From the NCBI GenBank assembly GCA_002424365.1, contig DIRQ01000019.1, positions 1-57,530 on the forward strand: DNA of 57,530 bases, written 5' to 3'. Shown here piece by piece: positions 1-7,551 of this stretch. Within the stretch, counting starts at the first letter, position 1, and each line of letters starts with the position of its first letter. Position numbers and translations under genes: made by a program. This DNA comes from Syntrophomonas sp. UBA5432 (GTDB taxonomy: Bacteria; Bacillota; Syntrophomonadia; Syntrophomonadales; Syntrophomonadaceae). The notes beneath the pieces are model-generated. The model saw nothing but the letters and a program-made list of their open reading frames with translations, was not told where the DNA came from and made no database searches.

Positions 1-36
1 CACGTTGAGACAGTGGTATTGATAGAGCAGAAATAA
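1..36 (+). CDS. 3' end of a TrmA/RlmD-family RNA (uracil-5-)methyltransferase (partial)
   Basis: Only the last 11 codons and a TAA stop are present. They read HVETVVLIEQK, and the HVETV motif near the C-terminus is typical of the TrmA/RumA/RlmD family of SAM-dependent RNA m5U methyltransferases. The catalytic part lies outside the window, so the assignment rests on this short tail. A Rho-independent terminator follows directly, in agreement with a real gene end. Confidence 0.55.
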   Translation, partial: HVETVVLIEQK

Positions 37-54
37 GGCTAATTCTAGGGCTTT

Positions 55-76
55 GGGGCATTAGCCCCTTTTTTAT
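55..76 (+). terminator. Rho-independent terminator
   Basis: A 5-bp stem GGGGC/GCCCC (55-59 with 64-68) with a 4-base loop is followed by a run of T. It sits 19 bases after the stop codon of the partial gene at the window start. Confidence 0.75.
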
Positions 77-176
77 TTGGTGCTTTTATGTTTCCGCAGA
101 CTAGGTTAGGTAACGGAATTCAGATCCCCGTTGTCAAGAAGATATTGATACATCTGAATCTGTGGGCAACTAAGGC

Positions 177-203
177 GAACCGGGGGGACGGTTCTTGTGG
201 TTG
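177..203 (+). repeat. Left arm of REP-like inverted repeat around the RAYT relic
   Basis: This 27-base stretch with core GGGGACGGTTCTTG is the near-perfect reverse complement of 1003-1029. The two copies bracket the broken transposase 249-987. Paired terminal repeats of this kind are the expected substrates of REP-associated tyrosine transposases. Confidence 0.7.
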
Positions 204-248
204 CGAGATTCTCTAATTCTTGTTACGATAAATCAGAGGTGAGTCAGT

Positions 249-987
249 GTGCCAAGAACTGGAAGAAAGCGAAGCGAAAGTAGAATCAATCATATTGTCT
301 TAAGAGGGTCCAACAGACAGACAATTTTCCAGGACGAGGAAGATGCTATAAGATTCCTGGAGACTTTGCAAGCATATATGGATATAAGTAGAATTTAATG
401 GGAAATCATATTCATTTACTACTTAAAGAAGAACAAGAAGAATTAGGGATCATTATGCGGCGTATTGGGGCCAGCTATGTGTATTGGTATAATAGGAAAT
501 ATCAACGATGTGGGCATCTATTTCAGGACAGATATAAAAGTGAAGCTGTTGAAGATGACAGATATTTTTTAACTGTCTTAAGATATATACACCGAAACCC
601 TGTAAAGGCTGGAATGGTGAAGGATATTGCTGAGTACAAATTGAGTAGTTATTCGGAATATATGGGAAATAGCAAAATTATAGATACGGATTTGTACTTA
701 AGCTGTTTAATGATGATAGGGAAAAAGCAATTGTAAGTTTTATAGATTTTCATGATATAACGCGTGATGATACGTGCCTGGATCTGGATGAAAGAAAACG
801 AATCCTGGATCAGGAGGCTGTTACTATTATTAAACAAATATGTAGTGTCGGTCAATGTACAGATGTCCAAAATTTAGAAATAGATAAAAGGGATAAATTT
901 TTAAAAGCTTTAAAAGATGAGGGGCTATCGACAAGACAGTTGGCCAGATTAACAGGAATTAGCAGAAGTATTATTTTGAAGGCATAA
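249..987 (+). pseudogene. Broken REP-associated tyrosine transposase (RAYT, Y1_Tnp / IS200-like)
   Basis: The gene starts at GTG 249 behind GAGGTG and reads MPRTGRKRSESRINHIVLRG, the standard RAYT opening. After codon 48 (DISRI) the frame is lost: the residues that normally lead into the metal-binding motif are missing and reading resumes in another frame at ATG 398 with MGNHIHLLLK, the HUH motif. The body 398-736 includes GHLFQDRYKSE and YIHRNPVKAG. A second frameshift near 733-736 moves the C-terminal helix-turn-helix (LSTRQLARLTGISRSI, stop at 987) into a third frame. Y1 transposases cut single-stranded hairpin ends through a tyrosine. With one deletion and one further frameshift this copy cannot make a full protein. 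It lies between matching inverted repeats, so the whole element is preserved as a fossil. Confidence 0.88.
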
Positions 988-1002
988 TCCTAAACCAGTG
1001 GT

Positions 1003-1029
1003 CAACCGCAAGAACCGTCCCCTTGGTTC
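1003..1029 (-). repeat. Right arm of REP-like inverted repeat around the RAYT relic
   Basis: Reverse complement of 177-203 with only two or three differences. It begins 16 bases after the transposase stop. The next gene starts 30 bases further on, so the element inserted just upstream of the germination lipoprotein gene. Confidence 0.7.
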
Positions 1030-1058
1030 AGGTTCAATATTATGTGGAGGTGTTTGTC

Positions 1059-1910
1059 ATGAAGTTTCTTAGAAATACGATTGTCCTGGTTCTGATGCTA
1101 GGACTGCTCCTATCAGCGGCCGGTTGTAAAACTGGGGAAAAGGACCAGGATAAATCCGAAACGCCATCGGTACCTATTATTAAGACGACTGATGTAGCAG
1201 TGTATTATCCGAAAATGACTGATAATGAAACCTATCTGGTGCGAGAAGTTCATAAGGTCAAAAAATCTTCCAATCTGCCCAGGACTGCGTTAGAAGAATT
1301 AATCGAGGGCCAGCCTGTTACAGAAGGTGCTCGTCAGATAATTCCATCTAGCACTAATGTGTTGGATATCGAAATCAATGACCAGGGAGTAGCTACAGTT
1401 AATTTTTCCGCTGATGTGCTGAATGCTAACGTTGGAGCAGAGGGCGAAGGGGTAGGAATTGCAAGCATTGTTAATACCCTCACCGAATTTAGGAATATTA
1501 AACAAGTTTCCTTTATGGTGGATGGCGAGGTTGAAAAGGCCATGGACTGGTGGGGACACGTAGGGTTGTATAAACAACCGTTTAGTCGTGATTTATCGGT
1601 TGTTCATGAGCCCACCATATGGGTAACGTCGCCTGCTCCGGGAGAGTTAATTAGCAATGGCTCTGAACTTAGCGGGAGTGCCCGGGTATTTGAAGCTACG
1701 GTGGCTTACAGACTTAAGGATGCAAACGCTAATGTATTAGCCAAAGGCTTTACCATGGCCAGCGAGGGTGCGCCTGGCCGGGGAGATTTTAAAACCAGCA
1801 TCGATTTTAAGTCCCCCGGTCCTGGCAAAGGTAAGTTAGAAGTGTTCTGGTCAAGTATGAAAGATGGAAGCGATCAGGATAAAGTAGTTATACCTGTTGA
1901 GTGGAAATAG
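1059..1910 (+). CDS. GerMN/Gmad2 domain lipoprotein (spore germination/sporulation)
   Basis: A 283-residue exported lipoprotein. The start at 1059 is chosen because GGAGGTG lies 8 bases upstream and the protein then opens with a clean lipoprotein signal peptide (MKFLRN, hydrophobic core, lipobox SAAGC with C23). An in-frame upstream start at 1023 would spoil the signal peptide. Residues about 48-175 form a GerMN domain and about 185-283 a Gmad2 immunoglobulin-like domain (opening IWVTSPAPGELI, ending VVIPVEWK). These domains occur in GerM and related proteins of spore-forming Firmicutes, where GerM acts in the outer forespore membrane or germination. The exact role here is inferred from domain content. 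The gene appears to be transcribed alone. Confidence 0.88.
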   Translation: MKFLRNTIVLVLMLGLLLSAAGCKTGEKDQDKSETPSVPIIKTTDVAVYYPKMTDNETYLVREVHKVKKSSNLPRTALEELIEGQPVTEGARQIIPSSTNVLDIEINDQGVATVNFSADVLNANVGAEGEGVGIASIVNTLTEFRNIKQVSFMVDGEVEKAMDWWGHVGLYKQPFSRDLSVVHEPTIWVTSPAPGELISNGSELSGSARVFEATVAYRLKDANANVLAKGFTMASEGAPGRGDFKTSIDFKSPGPGKGKLEVFWSSMKDGSDQDKVVIPVEWK

Positions 1911-1996
1911 GTAATAATAGAGAACTAAGCAAATTAGCACCGGTCAGAGTTAATAAAGCCGACTAAGCTGAGTGAATTTCAGTCCGGAGGAATACT

Positions 1997-2314
1997 ATGA
2001 AGAAAGTAAAAATAACTGTCATGAAGACAGCCTGCTATAAAGACTTAATTGAAAAATATGAAAATCCAATCACCCATGCCTGCGATATGGTTGAGGGCCA
2101 AGTGTTTATTGCTAATGGTTGGAAGAAACCAGAGGGATTTTGTGATAGTGCATGGGACAGTGTGTCCTCTTTTGTAATGACTCTAGCTCATGGCGGTGAG
2201 GATTTTTATGATGGCTGGATGAAGAATAAGAAGTCGGCTATGATTTCCTGTAATGATGGCTTTCGACCGGTTAGCTTTCTGATAGAGGCGATGGACGAGA
2301 ACGCGGAGGGATAA
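1997..2314 (+). CDS. TIGR04076 family protein
   Basis: A 105-residue cytoplasmic protein with a strong ribosome binding site (CCGGAGGAATACT) before ATG 1997. The sequence (MKKVKITVMK; FIANGWKKPEGFCDSAWDS; MTLAHGGEDFYDGW; MISCNDGFRPVSF) matches my memory of the TIGR04076 family, small proteins common in anaerobes with conserved cysteines and a conserved GFRPV motif. No biochemical function is known to me. It has no membrane segment. It is followed four bases later by a short truncated reading frame, which suggests a former two-gene operon. Confidence 0.8.
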   Translation: MKKVKITVMKTACYKDLIEKYENPITHACDMVEGQVFIANGWKKPEGFCDSAWDSVSSFVMTLAHGGEDFYDGWMKNKKSAMISCNDGFRPVSFLIEAMDENAEG

Positions 2315-2317
2315 GTC

Positions 2318-2404
2318 ATGGCATTTGATTATAAGAAAGAATACAAAGAATTTACTCATGCAGAGATGAATATCAAGAAAGAACTAATAGGCAGGGGGAA
2401 CTGA
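2318..2404 (+). pseudogene. Truncated N-terminus resembling a GyrI-like domain protein
   Basis: A 28-codon frame starts four bases after the TIGR04076 stop, with GGAGGG upstream. It opens MAFDYKKEYKEF, which is how many GyrI-like small-molecule-binding proteins of Clostridia begin, and then diverges and stops. I read it as the 5' stub of a deleted gene. The family match is from memory and rests on about a dozen residues. Confidence 0.4.
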
Positions 2405-2544
2405 GAGGCAAATGGATACTATTTTGAAAGTTTCTCCTTGCTGTGCGGGGTTTAATCCCCCGTTTGAATCGTGGTTTTTGTGCGCGTGACCCGCCGCCCG
2501 TTGACCTGGGCAGGGCTGTAGAGATTTTGATCCCCCTACCCTTG

Positions 2545-2586
2545 AGGATTCTTTGTTTCTTTGATAATATTAGTTCAAAGAATCCT
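2545..2586. promoter_or_regulatory. Inverted repeat upstream of the AbrB/RelE-type module
   Basis: Two perfect 11-bp arms, AGGATTCTTTG (2545-2555) and CAAAGAATCCT (2576-2586), are 31 bp apart centre to centre, about three helical turns. A GATAAT -10-like box (2562-2567) lies between them. No T-run follows, so this is more likely an operator than a terminator. It lies 48 bases before an AbrB-type antitoxin gene, the usual place for autoregulation. Confidence 0.5.
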
Positions 2587-2634
2587 TGAATGCTGTTTGC
2601 TTAATCAGCATATACTACCAAAGGAGGAATACGA

Positions 2635-3009
2635 ATGTCTAAGACGCAAGTAAAAGGGGAAAATCCTATGTTAATAAAACGTATCTCTGTATCTCAAAAG
2701 CGCCAGATAACTATACCGATTGAGTTCTATAACAGTGTCGGCATTGATAAGGAAGTCGAATGCTACGTCCAGAACGATACCATTGTGATCCGCCCCGTTC
2801 GGGAAAGCAGCGGTGAATTTGACGAACAGATCTTAGCTGATTTAATAGGGCAGGGTTTGTCCGGACAAGAACTCCTGGGCAAATTTAAAGAAACACGTCG
2901 TCAAGTCCGCCCTGCGGTGGAACGCTTGCTTGATGAAGCCCATCGGGCTACTCAAGGCGAAGCATCAAGCAATACGTATGAAGATGTTTTTGGCTCGGAG
3001 GCAGAGTGA
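2635..3009 (+). CDS. AbrB/MazE-like (SpoVT-AbrB fold) antitoxin
   Basis: A 124-residue protein with the best-placed ribosome binding site at AAAGGAGGAATACGA before ATG 2635; an internal ATG at 2668 is a weaker alternative. Residues about 12-55 form a swapped-hairpin AbrB DNA-binding domain (LIKRISVSQKRQITIPIEFY; later DTIVIRPV). The C-terminal half (EQILADLIGQGLSGQELLGKF) is helical and acidic, as expected of an antitoxin segment that wraps its toxin. The stop overlaps the next start as TGATG, so the two genes are translationally coupled. The expected role is to neutralise the RelE-like toxin and repress the operon through the inverted repeat upstream. Confidence 0.8.
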   Translation: MSKTQVKGENPMLIKRISVSQKRQITIPIEFYNSVGIDKEVECYVQNDTIVIRPVRESSGEFDEQILADLIGQGLSGQELLGKFKETRRQVRPAVERLLDEAHRATQGEASSNTYEDVFGSEAE

Positions 3010-3311
3010 TGGCGAAACTGATCATTTTACCTCCCGCTGCTCGCTACCTTAAGAAGCTAAAAGAGAAACCGCTTAAAGATAAGTTCAAAGCCACTATTGA
3101 CCAGCTTCTGCTAGATCCATATTTGGGAGATCCCAAAACCGGCGATCTTAGTGGTGTATATTGCTGTGATATTTTTTATAACAAGACCAACTACGAGCTT
3201 GCCTATACAGTTATTGAAGAAAACGGAGAAAAGGTAGTTGTTATTCTTGCTGGTACCCGCGAAAACTTTTATGAAGAACTAAAACGATATATGCAGCATC
3301 CTCGTAAATAG
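3009..3311 (+). CDS. RelE/ParE-family toxin
   Basis: A 100-residue basic protein starting at ATG 3009, overlapping the antitoxin stop; an overlapping GTG at 3006 would add one residue. The pattern fits the RelE/ParE fold: an N-terminal strand (KLIILPPAARYLKKL), two helices, then strands with YELAYTVIEENGEKVVVILAGTRENFYEEL. RelE members cut mRNA on the ribosome and ParE members poison gyrase; the sequence does not tell which applies. Pairing with an AbrB-type partner is consistent with the known exchange of partners between toxin and antitoxin families. Confidence 0.75.
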   Translation: MAKLIILPPAARYLKKLKEKPLKDKFKATIDQLLLDPYLGDPKTGDLSGVYCCDIFYNKTNYELAYTVIEENGEKVVVILAGTRENFYEELKRYMQHPRK

Positions 3312-3385
3312 CTTTAAGGGTTTATCCCCAGCGCCCGCCATCACGAGCGGTGATTCTTGAATGACAACTAAAAGGGGGCAAATTA

Positions 3386-3982
3386 ATGATCTTTAAGGAA
3401 CTATTGAGAACCGTTGCATTTGATGATGTTTGGGCAGAACTATATAAAGAATACTCTCTAAAGGACGAGGCTTTTGAGGTGTACCTAAAAGTTTTCAATC
3501 AACTGAAGGAATTAACTCCGGTGCCAAATCATGATGGCTTTCGTTTGGCTGTCGTAAAGGTTGAGGATGGGTTTGAACCGGGAAAATTTGTCTATGATGT
3601 TTTGGGAATTAAGCCTGGAGATAAAGAACATTATGCATTAGAAATGTTACCTTGGAAAGAATGGTTATCCTTAATAGTTGTCGAAAGGTGTGTTGAAATA
3701 TATGGTTCAGCAACTGTTGTGGCACATTCATTATATGAAATAACTTTTTTCGGTTATGATGCTGTTGATGTTGAAGCTAAAATTGAAAAGGAGTTCGAAA
3801 TATTAAAAGAACGTCAGGAAGAAATCGAAAATGGTACAGCGAAGTCTGTTTCTTGGAATGAATTGTGTAAAGAGCTCGGATATGTGGATAGCCGTACAGA
3901 GGAAGAGAAAAGGCTGGAACATAGACAATTTGAACGTATTATGGCTGAAAATAAAAGAATTTATGAAATGCTATTATCATAG
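3386..3982 (+). CDS. Uncharacterised conserved protein (DUF6557-like)
   Basis: A 198-residue soluble protein with an AAAGGGGGC ribosome binding site before ATG 3386. It opens MIFKELLRTVAFDDVW and contains VVAHSLYEITFFGYD and SWNELCKELGYVD, which I associate with DUF6557, small acidic proteins with no known function. There is no signal peptide or membrane helix; the C-terminal third is a long charged helix. No obvious partner: the upstream toxin gene ends 74 bases before it and relic sequence follows. Confidence 0.65.
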   Translation: MIFKELLRTVAFDDVWAELYKEYSLKDEAFEVYLKVFNQLKELTPVPNHDGFRLAVVKVEDGFEPGKFVYDVLGIKPGDKEHYALEMLPWKEWLSLIVVERCVEIYGSATVVAHSLYEITFFGYDAVDVEAKIEKEFEILKERQEEIENGTAKSVSWNELCKELGYVDSRTEEEKRLEHRQFERIMAENKRIYEMLLS

Positions 3983-4054
3983 AATTTTTGCACTGCTTAC
4001 CGGTACTGGGTAAGAATATAATAAATTCCACCAACTTCGATGACCAGGCCTTTT

Positions 4055-4144
4055 ATGGATACAAACAATGGTGCTACCAAACTGATAAAAGATGGACAGA
4101 GAATTCGGGTAAATGGAACTAAAGGCTATAGAGAAATCCTATAA
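4055..4144 (+). pseudogene. C-terminal fragment resembling a PEP-utilising (PEP synthase-type) enzyme
   Basis: A 29-codon frame contains ATKLIKDGQRIRVNGTKGY and then stops. This resembles the last residues of the swivelling PEP-utiliser domain of phosphoenolpyruvate synthase-like enzymes (the ...DGxxIxVdGtkGxxxIL ending). No ribosome binding site or upstream catalytic region is present, so it is a 3' remnant. The identification is from memory of the family ending. Confidence 0.45.
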
Positions 4145-4179
4145 TGAGGGAAGATGTTTCTTTCCTCCTGGGAAACCTG

Positions 4180-4240
4180 AAAAGTGCTTTCAATTAGATT
4201 CTTCGCTATCGCTCAGAATGACGCGTAAAAGAGCACTTTT
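4180..4240. repeat. Small inverted-repeat element with a GATTCTTCGCT...CAGAATGAC core
   Basis: Arms AAAAGTGCT (4180-4188) and AGCACTTTT (4232-4240) enclose a core at 4197-4222 that is itself a dyad (GATTCTTCG / CGCTCAGAATGAC). Elements with this core recur in intergenic regions of many Clostridia and other bacteria. A related half occurs at 12945-12980 (TCCTGAGG...GAAGGATC). The hairpin ends in a T-run and may also terminate transcription. Confidence 0.5.
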
Positions 4241-4251
4241 TCAGTGGTTTT

Positions 4252-4270
4252 GGACGGTCCTTTTGTCACC
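4252..4270 (-). repeat. REP-like half repeat beside a RAYT 3' relic
   Basis: Read on the minus strand it gives GGTGACAAAAGGACCGTCC, the same family as the repeats at 177, 12898 and 13488. It lies 14 bases past the stop of the minus-strand RAYT relic, exactly where the terminal repeat of such an element belongs. Confidence 0.55.
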
Positions 4271-4284
4271 TTATTTCCTGCAGG

Positions 4285-4500
4285 TTAGTTCGATTTGGAT
4301 ACTAATCGCTCAACGACTCTCCAGTTTACGCCTAATAATTCAGCAATCTTTCGAATTGATAGGCCCGTATTTGTCCGCAATTCCTGAATGACCCCATTAC
4401 GCATTACCCGATCTTTATATATCGCTTCGCGGGCCGCTCCTGGCCATTATACTCTTCAAGATATATACGCCCATCCTCAAGCGTTTTAAAAAATCATTGA
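4285..4500 (-). pseudogene. 3' relic of a second RAYT transposase
   Basis: On the minus strand a frame reading AIYKDRVMRN then VIQELRTNTGLSIRKIAELL then GVNWRVVERLVSKSN ends at the stop 4285-4287. This is the C-terminal helix-turn-helix of a RAYT transposase. Upstream, LEDGRIYLEEYNGQERPA is in another frame, so there is a frameshift near 4432-4440, and the catalytic half is absent. A short stretch of it (4452-4482) recurs at 14336-14366. Confidence 0.7.
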
Positions 4501-4513
4501 ACATAACATGCTA

Positions 4514-4567
4514 TTGACAAATGTGGTCTATCATAATAGACTCGAAGTATGGTTTATCCAGATAGAC
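4514..4567 (+). promoter_or_regulatory. blaI-type promoter with two tandem dyad operators
   Basis: TTGACA (4514-4519), a 17-base spacer and TAGACT (4537-4542) form a strong sigma-A promoter. A perfect dyad GTCTAT-CATA-ATAGAC (4526-4541) covers the spacer and -10 box. A second copy, GTTTAT-CCAG-ATAGAC (4552-4567), lies 26 bp downstream, just before the ribosome binding site. The gene that follows encodes a BlaI/MecI repressor, so autoregulation is the simple reading. Confidence 0.7.
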
Positions 4568-4585
4568 CTAAGGGGGTTGAAATAT

Positions 4586-4945
4586 ATGGAAAAGTTTAAG
4601 TTGTATGATGCTGAGTATAAATTTACAAGTATTATCTGGGACAACGAGCCCATCAATTCGACTAAGCTTGTACGATTGTGTGCAGACAAACTCGGGTGGA
4701 AGAAATCCACCACCTACACAGTGTTAAAAAGGCTCTGCGATCGCGGAATTTTGCAAAATCATGATGCAGTGGTAACCGCACTTGTTAAACGGGAGGATGT
4801 GCAAAAGTACGAGAGTAATGCAGTAGTAGAAAAATCCTTCGATGGTTCTCTTCCCAAATTTCTAACTTCTTTTTTTGGCGAGCGAAAGATTACCGAACGG
4901 GAGGCTGAGGAACTGAAGAAGATTATTGAGGAGGCGGTAAAATGA
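4586..4945 (+). CDS. BlaI/MecI-family transcriptional repressor
   Basis: A 119-residue winged-helix repressor. The start at 4586 is set by AAGGGGGTTGA upstream; an extended frame from 4508 would run through the promoter and operators. The N-terminal wing-helix region (MEKFKLYDAEYKFTSIIWDN; KLVRLCADKLGWKKSTTYTV; LKRLCDRGIL) matches BlaI/MecI, and the C-terminal part (SFFGERKITEREAEELKKII) is the dimerisation and cleavage region. In this family the M56 partner senses a signal and the repressor is cleaved to release the operon. The stop overlaps the M56 gene start (ATGA), so the pair is coupled. Confidence 0.9.
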   Translation: MEKFKLYDAEYKFTSIIWDNEPINSTKLVRLCADKLGWKKSTTYTVLKRLCDRGILQNHDAVVTALVKREDVQKYESNAVVEKSFDGSLPKFLTSFFGERKITEREAEELKKIIEEAVK

Positions 4946-7197
4946 GTAATCTGCAAGGAATGTTTACAACCATTCTGAACATGAGTATCACCGCATCCTA
5001 TGTGGCTGTCGGCGTTATTCTTGTTCGAATACTTTTAAGAAGAGCTCCGAAAATCTTCTCTTATGCCTTATGGGCGGTGGTGCTGTTTCGGCTGATTTGC
5101 CCCTTCTCCGTTACTACAGCCTTTAGCTTTTTGGGGCTGCTGAATGTGGATTCTCAGAACAATGCGGGTGTGCTGGAATATGTGTCCAATGATATAGGTT
5201 TTATGCAAACACCAACTGTTCAATCCGGCATAGGCAGCCTGGACAGCACAGTGAATTCATCCTTGCCCCAGGCTACGCCAATCGCAAGTGCAAACCCTAT
5301 GCAGATATGGATAGATGTTCTAAGCCTTATCTGGATTGCATGTATTGTTGTGCTGCTTTTGTACAGTGTGATCTCATATATAAAAACAAAGAGAAAGCTT
5401 CTAACCGCTACTCTGGTTAAAGACAATATTTACGAGTCAGATCAGATCGGTACAGCGTTTGTCTGTGGGTTTATTCATCCGAAAATATATGTGCCTGTTG
5501 GCGTCAGAGAAGCCGACCTCTCCTATATATTGGAGCACGAACGCACACACATCAAAAGGAAGGACTATCTCATTAAGCCCTTTGCCTTTTTCGCCCTTAT
5601 TCTCCACTGGTTTAATCCGCTTGTGTGGTTGTCTTTCGCACTTATGAGTCGGGACATGGAAATGTCTTGTGATGAAAGCGTTCTGCAAAAGATGAACCCG
5701 GATGCCAAGGGCGGTTATTCCAGTTCCCTGCTTACACTTTCAGTAAAAAGAAACGGGCTTTTTGCGGCCAATCCTTTGGCCTTTGGTGAAAGCCATGTAA
5801 AGGCGCGGATTAAAAATATATTGAATTATAAAAAACCGACTTTTTGGGTGATTGCTGTTGCATCAGTTATGGCCATAGTTGTTGGTATTGGTCTATTTAC
5901 CAACCCTATTGTACCGAAACCCGATGATAAAAGTCTTGCCGCGCAGTTTTTAAAGTTTGAAACCGAGTATGTAGGCGATAACTCAAAGGTTGGAGGTATC
6001 ATTTCTTTATTAACGTTTCCAGAAAACATAGCGTATGATTCCTTTGAACTTTTTACTGATATTGAGCCTTATGCAATAACTGTCAATCTAAAGACGGATA
6101 CAGAAACCCGAAATTTATATAGTGGCGAAGCAAATCAGCAGCAGTTTCAAGATAATGCTATGATTATGTTTGCTCTGATTGGAAATGTAGAATATATCGA
6201 TTTCAGCCTGGATGATGGGTTAGCCCCATATTCTATGCAGTACACGCGTGGATGGGCGAATCATAAATGCGGAAAAGATGTGCGTGATTTTGCCAAAAGC
6301 AAAGAGGAATTTGGCAAGTTGATTAATGCAACATCTACTGTTGGCAAAAATGTAGAGATTGAAAAGCTTGTGGAAGACAATTTGAGCGTTATACTCTCAT
6401 CCCCAAAGGAATCTTCTAATCCGCAGGATTATATCAATGTCCACAAAAATGAATATGAAAACTTCTTTAAGTATGGCGGTGAAGACGCCCTGCAATACAT
6501 GCTGACCCAGTTTGAGGTTGGCAACGCAGAAGGACTGCGTGGGCAGATCATGATGCAGTTGTGCAAGGAGCTTTTGGGAGCACGTAATAACGTTACCAAC
6601 GAATCTCTGTCCCCGCGGGAATGGTACAATGCCCTTGACATCCGCCAGGAAATTATGCTTCCAAATTATGAGTATGATGGTCAGGACACAATTGAAAAGC
6701 TTATCTATGATACCGAAATAGAAAGGGATTCAACTTCTAACAAAAGAGGCGGTTTTATAATTGTTGCTCCAAAGGTATTCGGAAGCTATGGGGAAGAAGA
6801 TTTGCTAAAGGTCTTTGTAACCACTTACAGTGCAAGGTACAAACTTTATGGTAATGCTTTATCGGATGAAGGAGGTAGCATTATCCCGGCGGCAATCACC
6901 TATCGCAAAGATAACAATGGTGGGTATATCTTAGAGAAATACGAACAAGCAGGAGATGGCTCGGAATTTGGCCCATCAATCAGGAAATATTGCACGATGC
7001 CAGTATCCAAGAAGGAAATTAAAGGGCTTGCAGATAAAATCCTTAAGCACTACGGGGATTATGAGGATATCCGTGTTCTAATGTATGATAACCTGTTTAA
7101 ACATTTAAAGAAAAATGGCATTAAAGACGCTACGCTTCTTACCAATTATCAAGGTGAAATTGAATTTTCCATGAATAATCCGAAATACAAACCTTGA
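4942..7197 (+). CDS. BlaR1-like M56 family membrane metallopeptidase with a novel C-terminal sensor region
   Basis: A 751-residue membrane protein. Residues about 1-320 are the M56 module: N-terminal helices, an extracytoplasmic loop, and a zinc protease site HERTH (H199, E200, H203) followed by SRDMEMSCDE. A last membrane helix (FWVIAVASVMAIVVGIGLFTNP, about 298-319) follows NYKKP. The remaining 430 residues should lie outside the membrane. They lack an SxxK penicillin-binding motif as in true BlaR1, so the ligand is unlikely to be a beta-lactam recognised by acylation. Similar BlaI/M56 pairs are common in Clostridia with unknown signals. A paralogous post-helix segment occurs in the gene at 45619. 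Confidence 0.85.
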   Translation: MSNLQGMFTTILNMSITASYVAVGVILVRILLRRAPKIFSYALWAVVLFRLICPFSVTTAFSFLGLLNVDSQNNAGVLEYVSNDIGFMQTPTVQSGIGSLDSTVNSSLPQATPIASANPMQIWIDVLSLIWIACIVVLLLYSVISYIKTKRKLLTATLVKDNIYESDQIGTAFVCGFIHPKIYVPVGVREADLSYILEHERTHIKRKDYLIKPFAFFALILHWFNPLVWLSFALMSRDMEMSCDESVLQKMNPDAKGGYSSSLLTLSVKRNGLFAANPLAFGESHVKARIKNILNYKKPTFWVIAVASVMAIVVGIGLFTNPIVPKPDDKSLAAQFLKFETEYVGDNSKVGGIISLLTFPENIAYDSFELFTDIEPYAITVNLKTDTETRNLYSGEANQQQFQDNAMIMFALIGNVEYIDFSLDDGLAPYSMQYTRGWANHKCGKDVRDFAKSKEEFGKLINATSTVGKNVEIEKLVEDNLSVILSSPKESSNPQDYINVHKNEYENFFKYGGEDALQYMLTQFEVGNAEGLRGQIMMQLCKELLGARNNVTNESLSPREWYNALDIRQEIMLPNYEYDGQDTIEKLIYDTEIERDSTSNKRGGFIIVAPKVFGSYGEEDLLKVFVTTYSARYKLYGNALSDEGGSIIPAAITYRKDNNGGYILEKYEQAGDGSEFGPSIRKYCTMPVSKKEIKGLADKILKHYGDYEDIRVLMYDNLFKHLKKNGIKDATLLTNYQGEIEFSMNNPKYKP

Positions 7198-7246
7198 ATT
7201 CAGTAATACTGAAAGAACAAAAACTTTAATACAAAGGGGGGGGATA

Positions 7247-7468
7247 TTGAAGAAAAAGGTAATTAGAATCGCCATTATTATTATAACTTTAATTTTGCTG
7301 ATTCCAATTCCACTGCGCTTTAAGGATGGTGGAACTGTTAAATACCAAGCAGTCTTATACAGCATAACAGATTATCATGCGTCTAGAGGTACTGATGGAT
7401 ATGATACTGGGATTGTAATTAAGTTGCTTGGGATAACAGTGTATGAAAATACGACATTCGAACAGTAG
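7247..7468 (+). CDS. Small single-pass membrane protein of the M56 operon
   Basis: A 73-residue protein starting at TTG 7247 behind AAAGGGGGGGG. One membrane helix (VIRIAIIIITLILLIPIPL) is followed by a short external domain (GGTVKYQAVLYSITDYH; GYDTGIVIKLLGITVYENT). I have seen this small protein next to BlaR1-like genes in Clostridia, but it has no assigned function. It ends the operon: a strong terminator follows 32 bases later. The spacing after the M56 gene is 49 bases with no terminator between. Confidence 0.75.
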   Translation: MKKKVIRIAIIIITLILLIPIPLRFKDGGTVKYQAVLYSITDYHASRGTDGYDTGIVIKLLGITVYENTTFEQ

Positions 7469-7499
7469 ATAGCATTTCCTGTAAACTTAAACAGAACAG

Positions 7500-7547
7500 G
7501 CAAGGCACCCTACGTCATAATTCTCGTAGAGTGCCTTGCTCATTTTT
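7500..7547 (+). terminator. Rho-independent terminator of the blaI/M56 operon
   Basis: Arms of 15 bases, GCAAGGCACCCTACG (7500-7514) and CGTAGAGTGCCTTGC (7525-7539), pair with one mismatch and are followed by TCATTTTT. Confidence 0.85.
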
Positions 7548-7551
7548 AATC

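Noticed and set aside
2441..2480. Riboswitch or terminator at CGGGG/CCCCG
   Set aside because: Only a 5-bp stem with no T-run directly after it and no further conserved pairing that I can see.
4113..4391. 92-codon plus-strand protein
   Set aside because: It runs through an inverted-repeat element and the minus-strand RAYT relic; it has no family match and is not a real gene.
4942..7197. True beta-lactam sensor BlaR1
   Set aside because: The external part lacks the SxxK and KTG motifs of the penicillin-binding sensor domain and no beta-lactamase gene is nearby.
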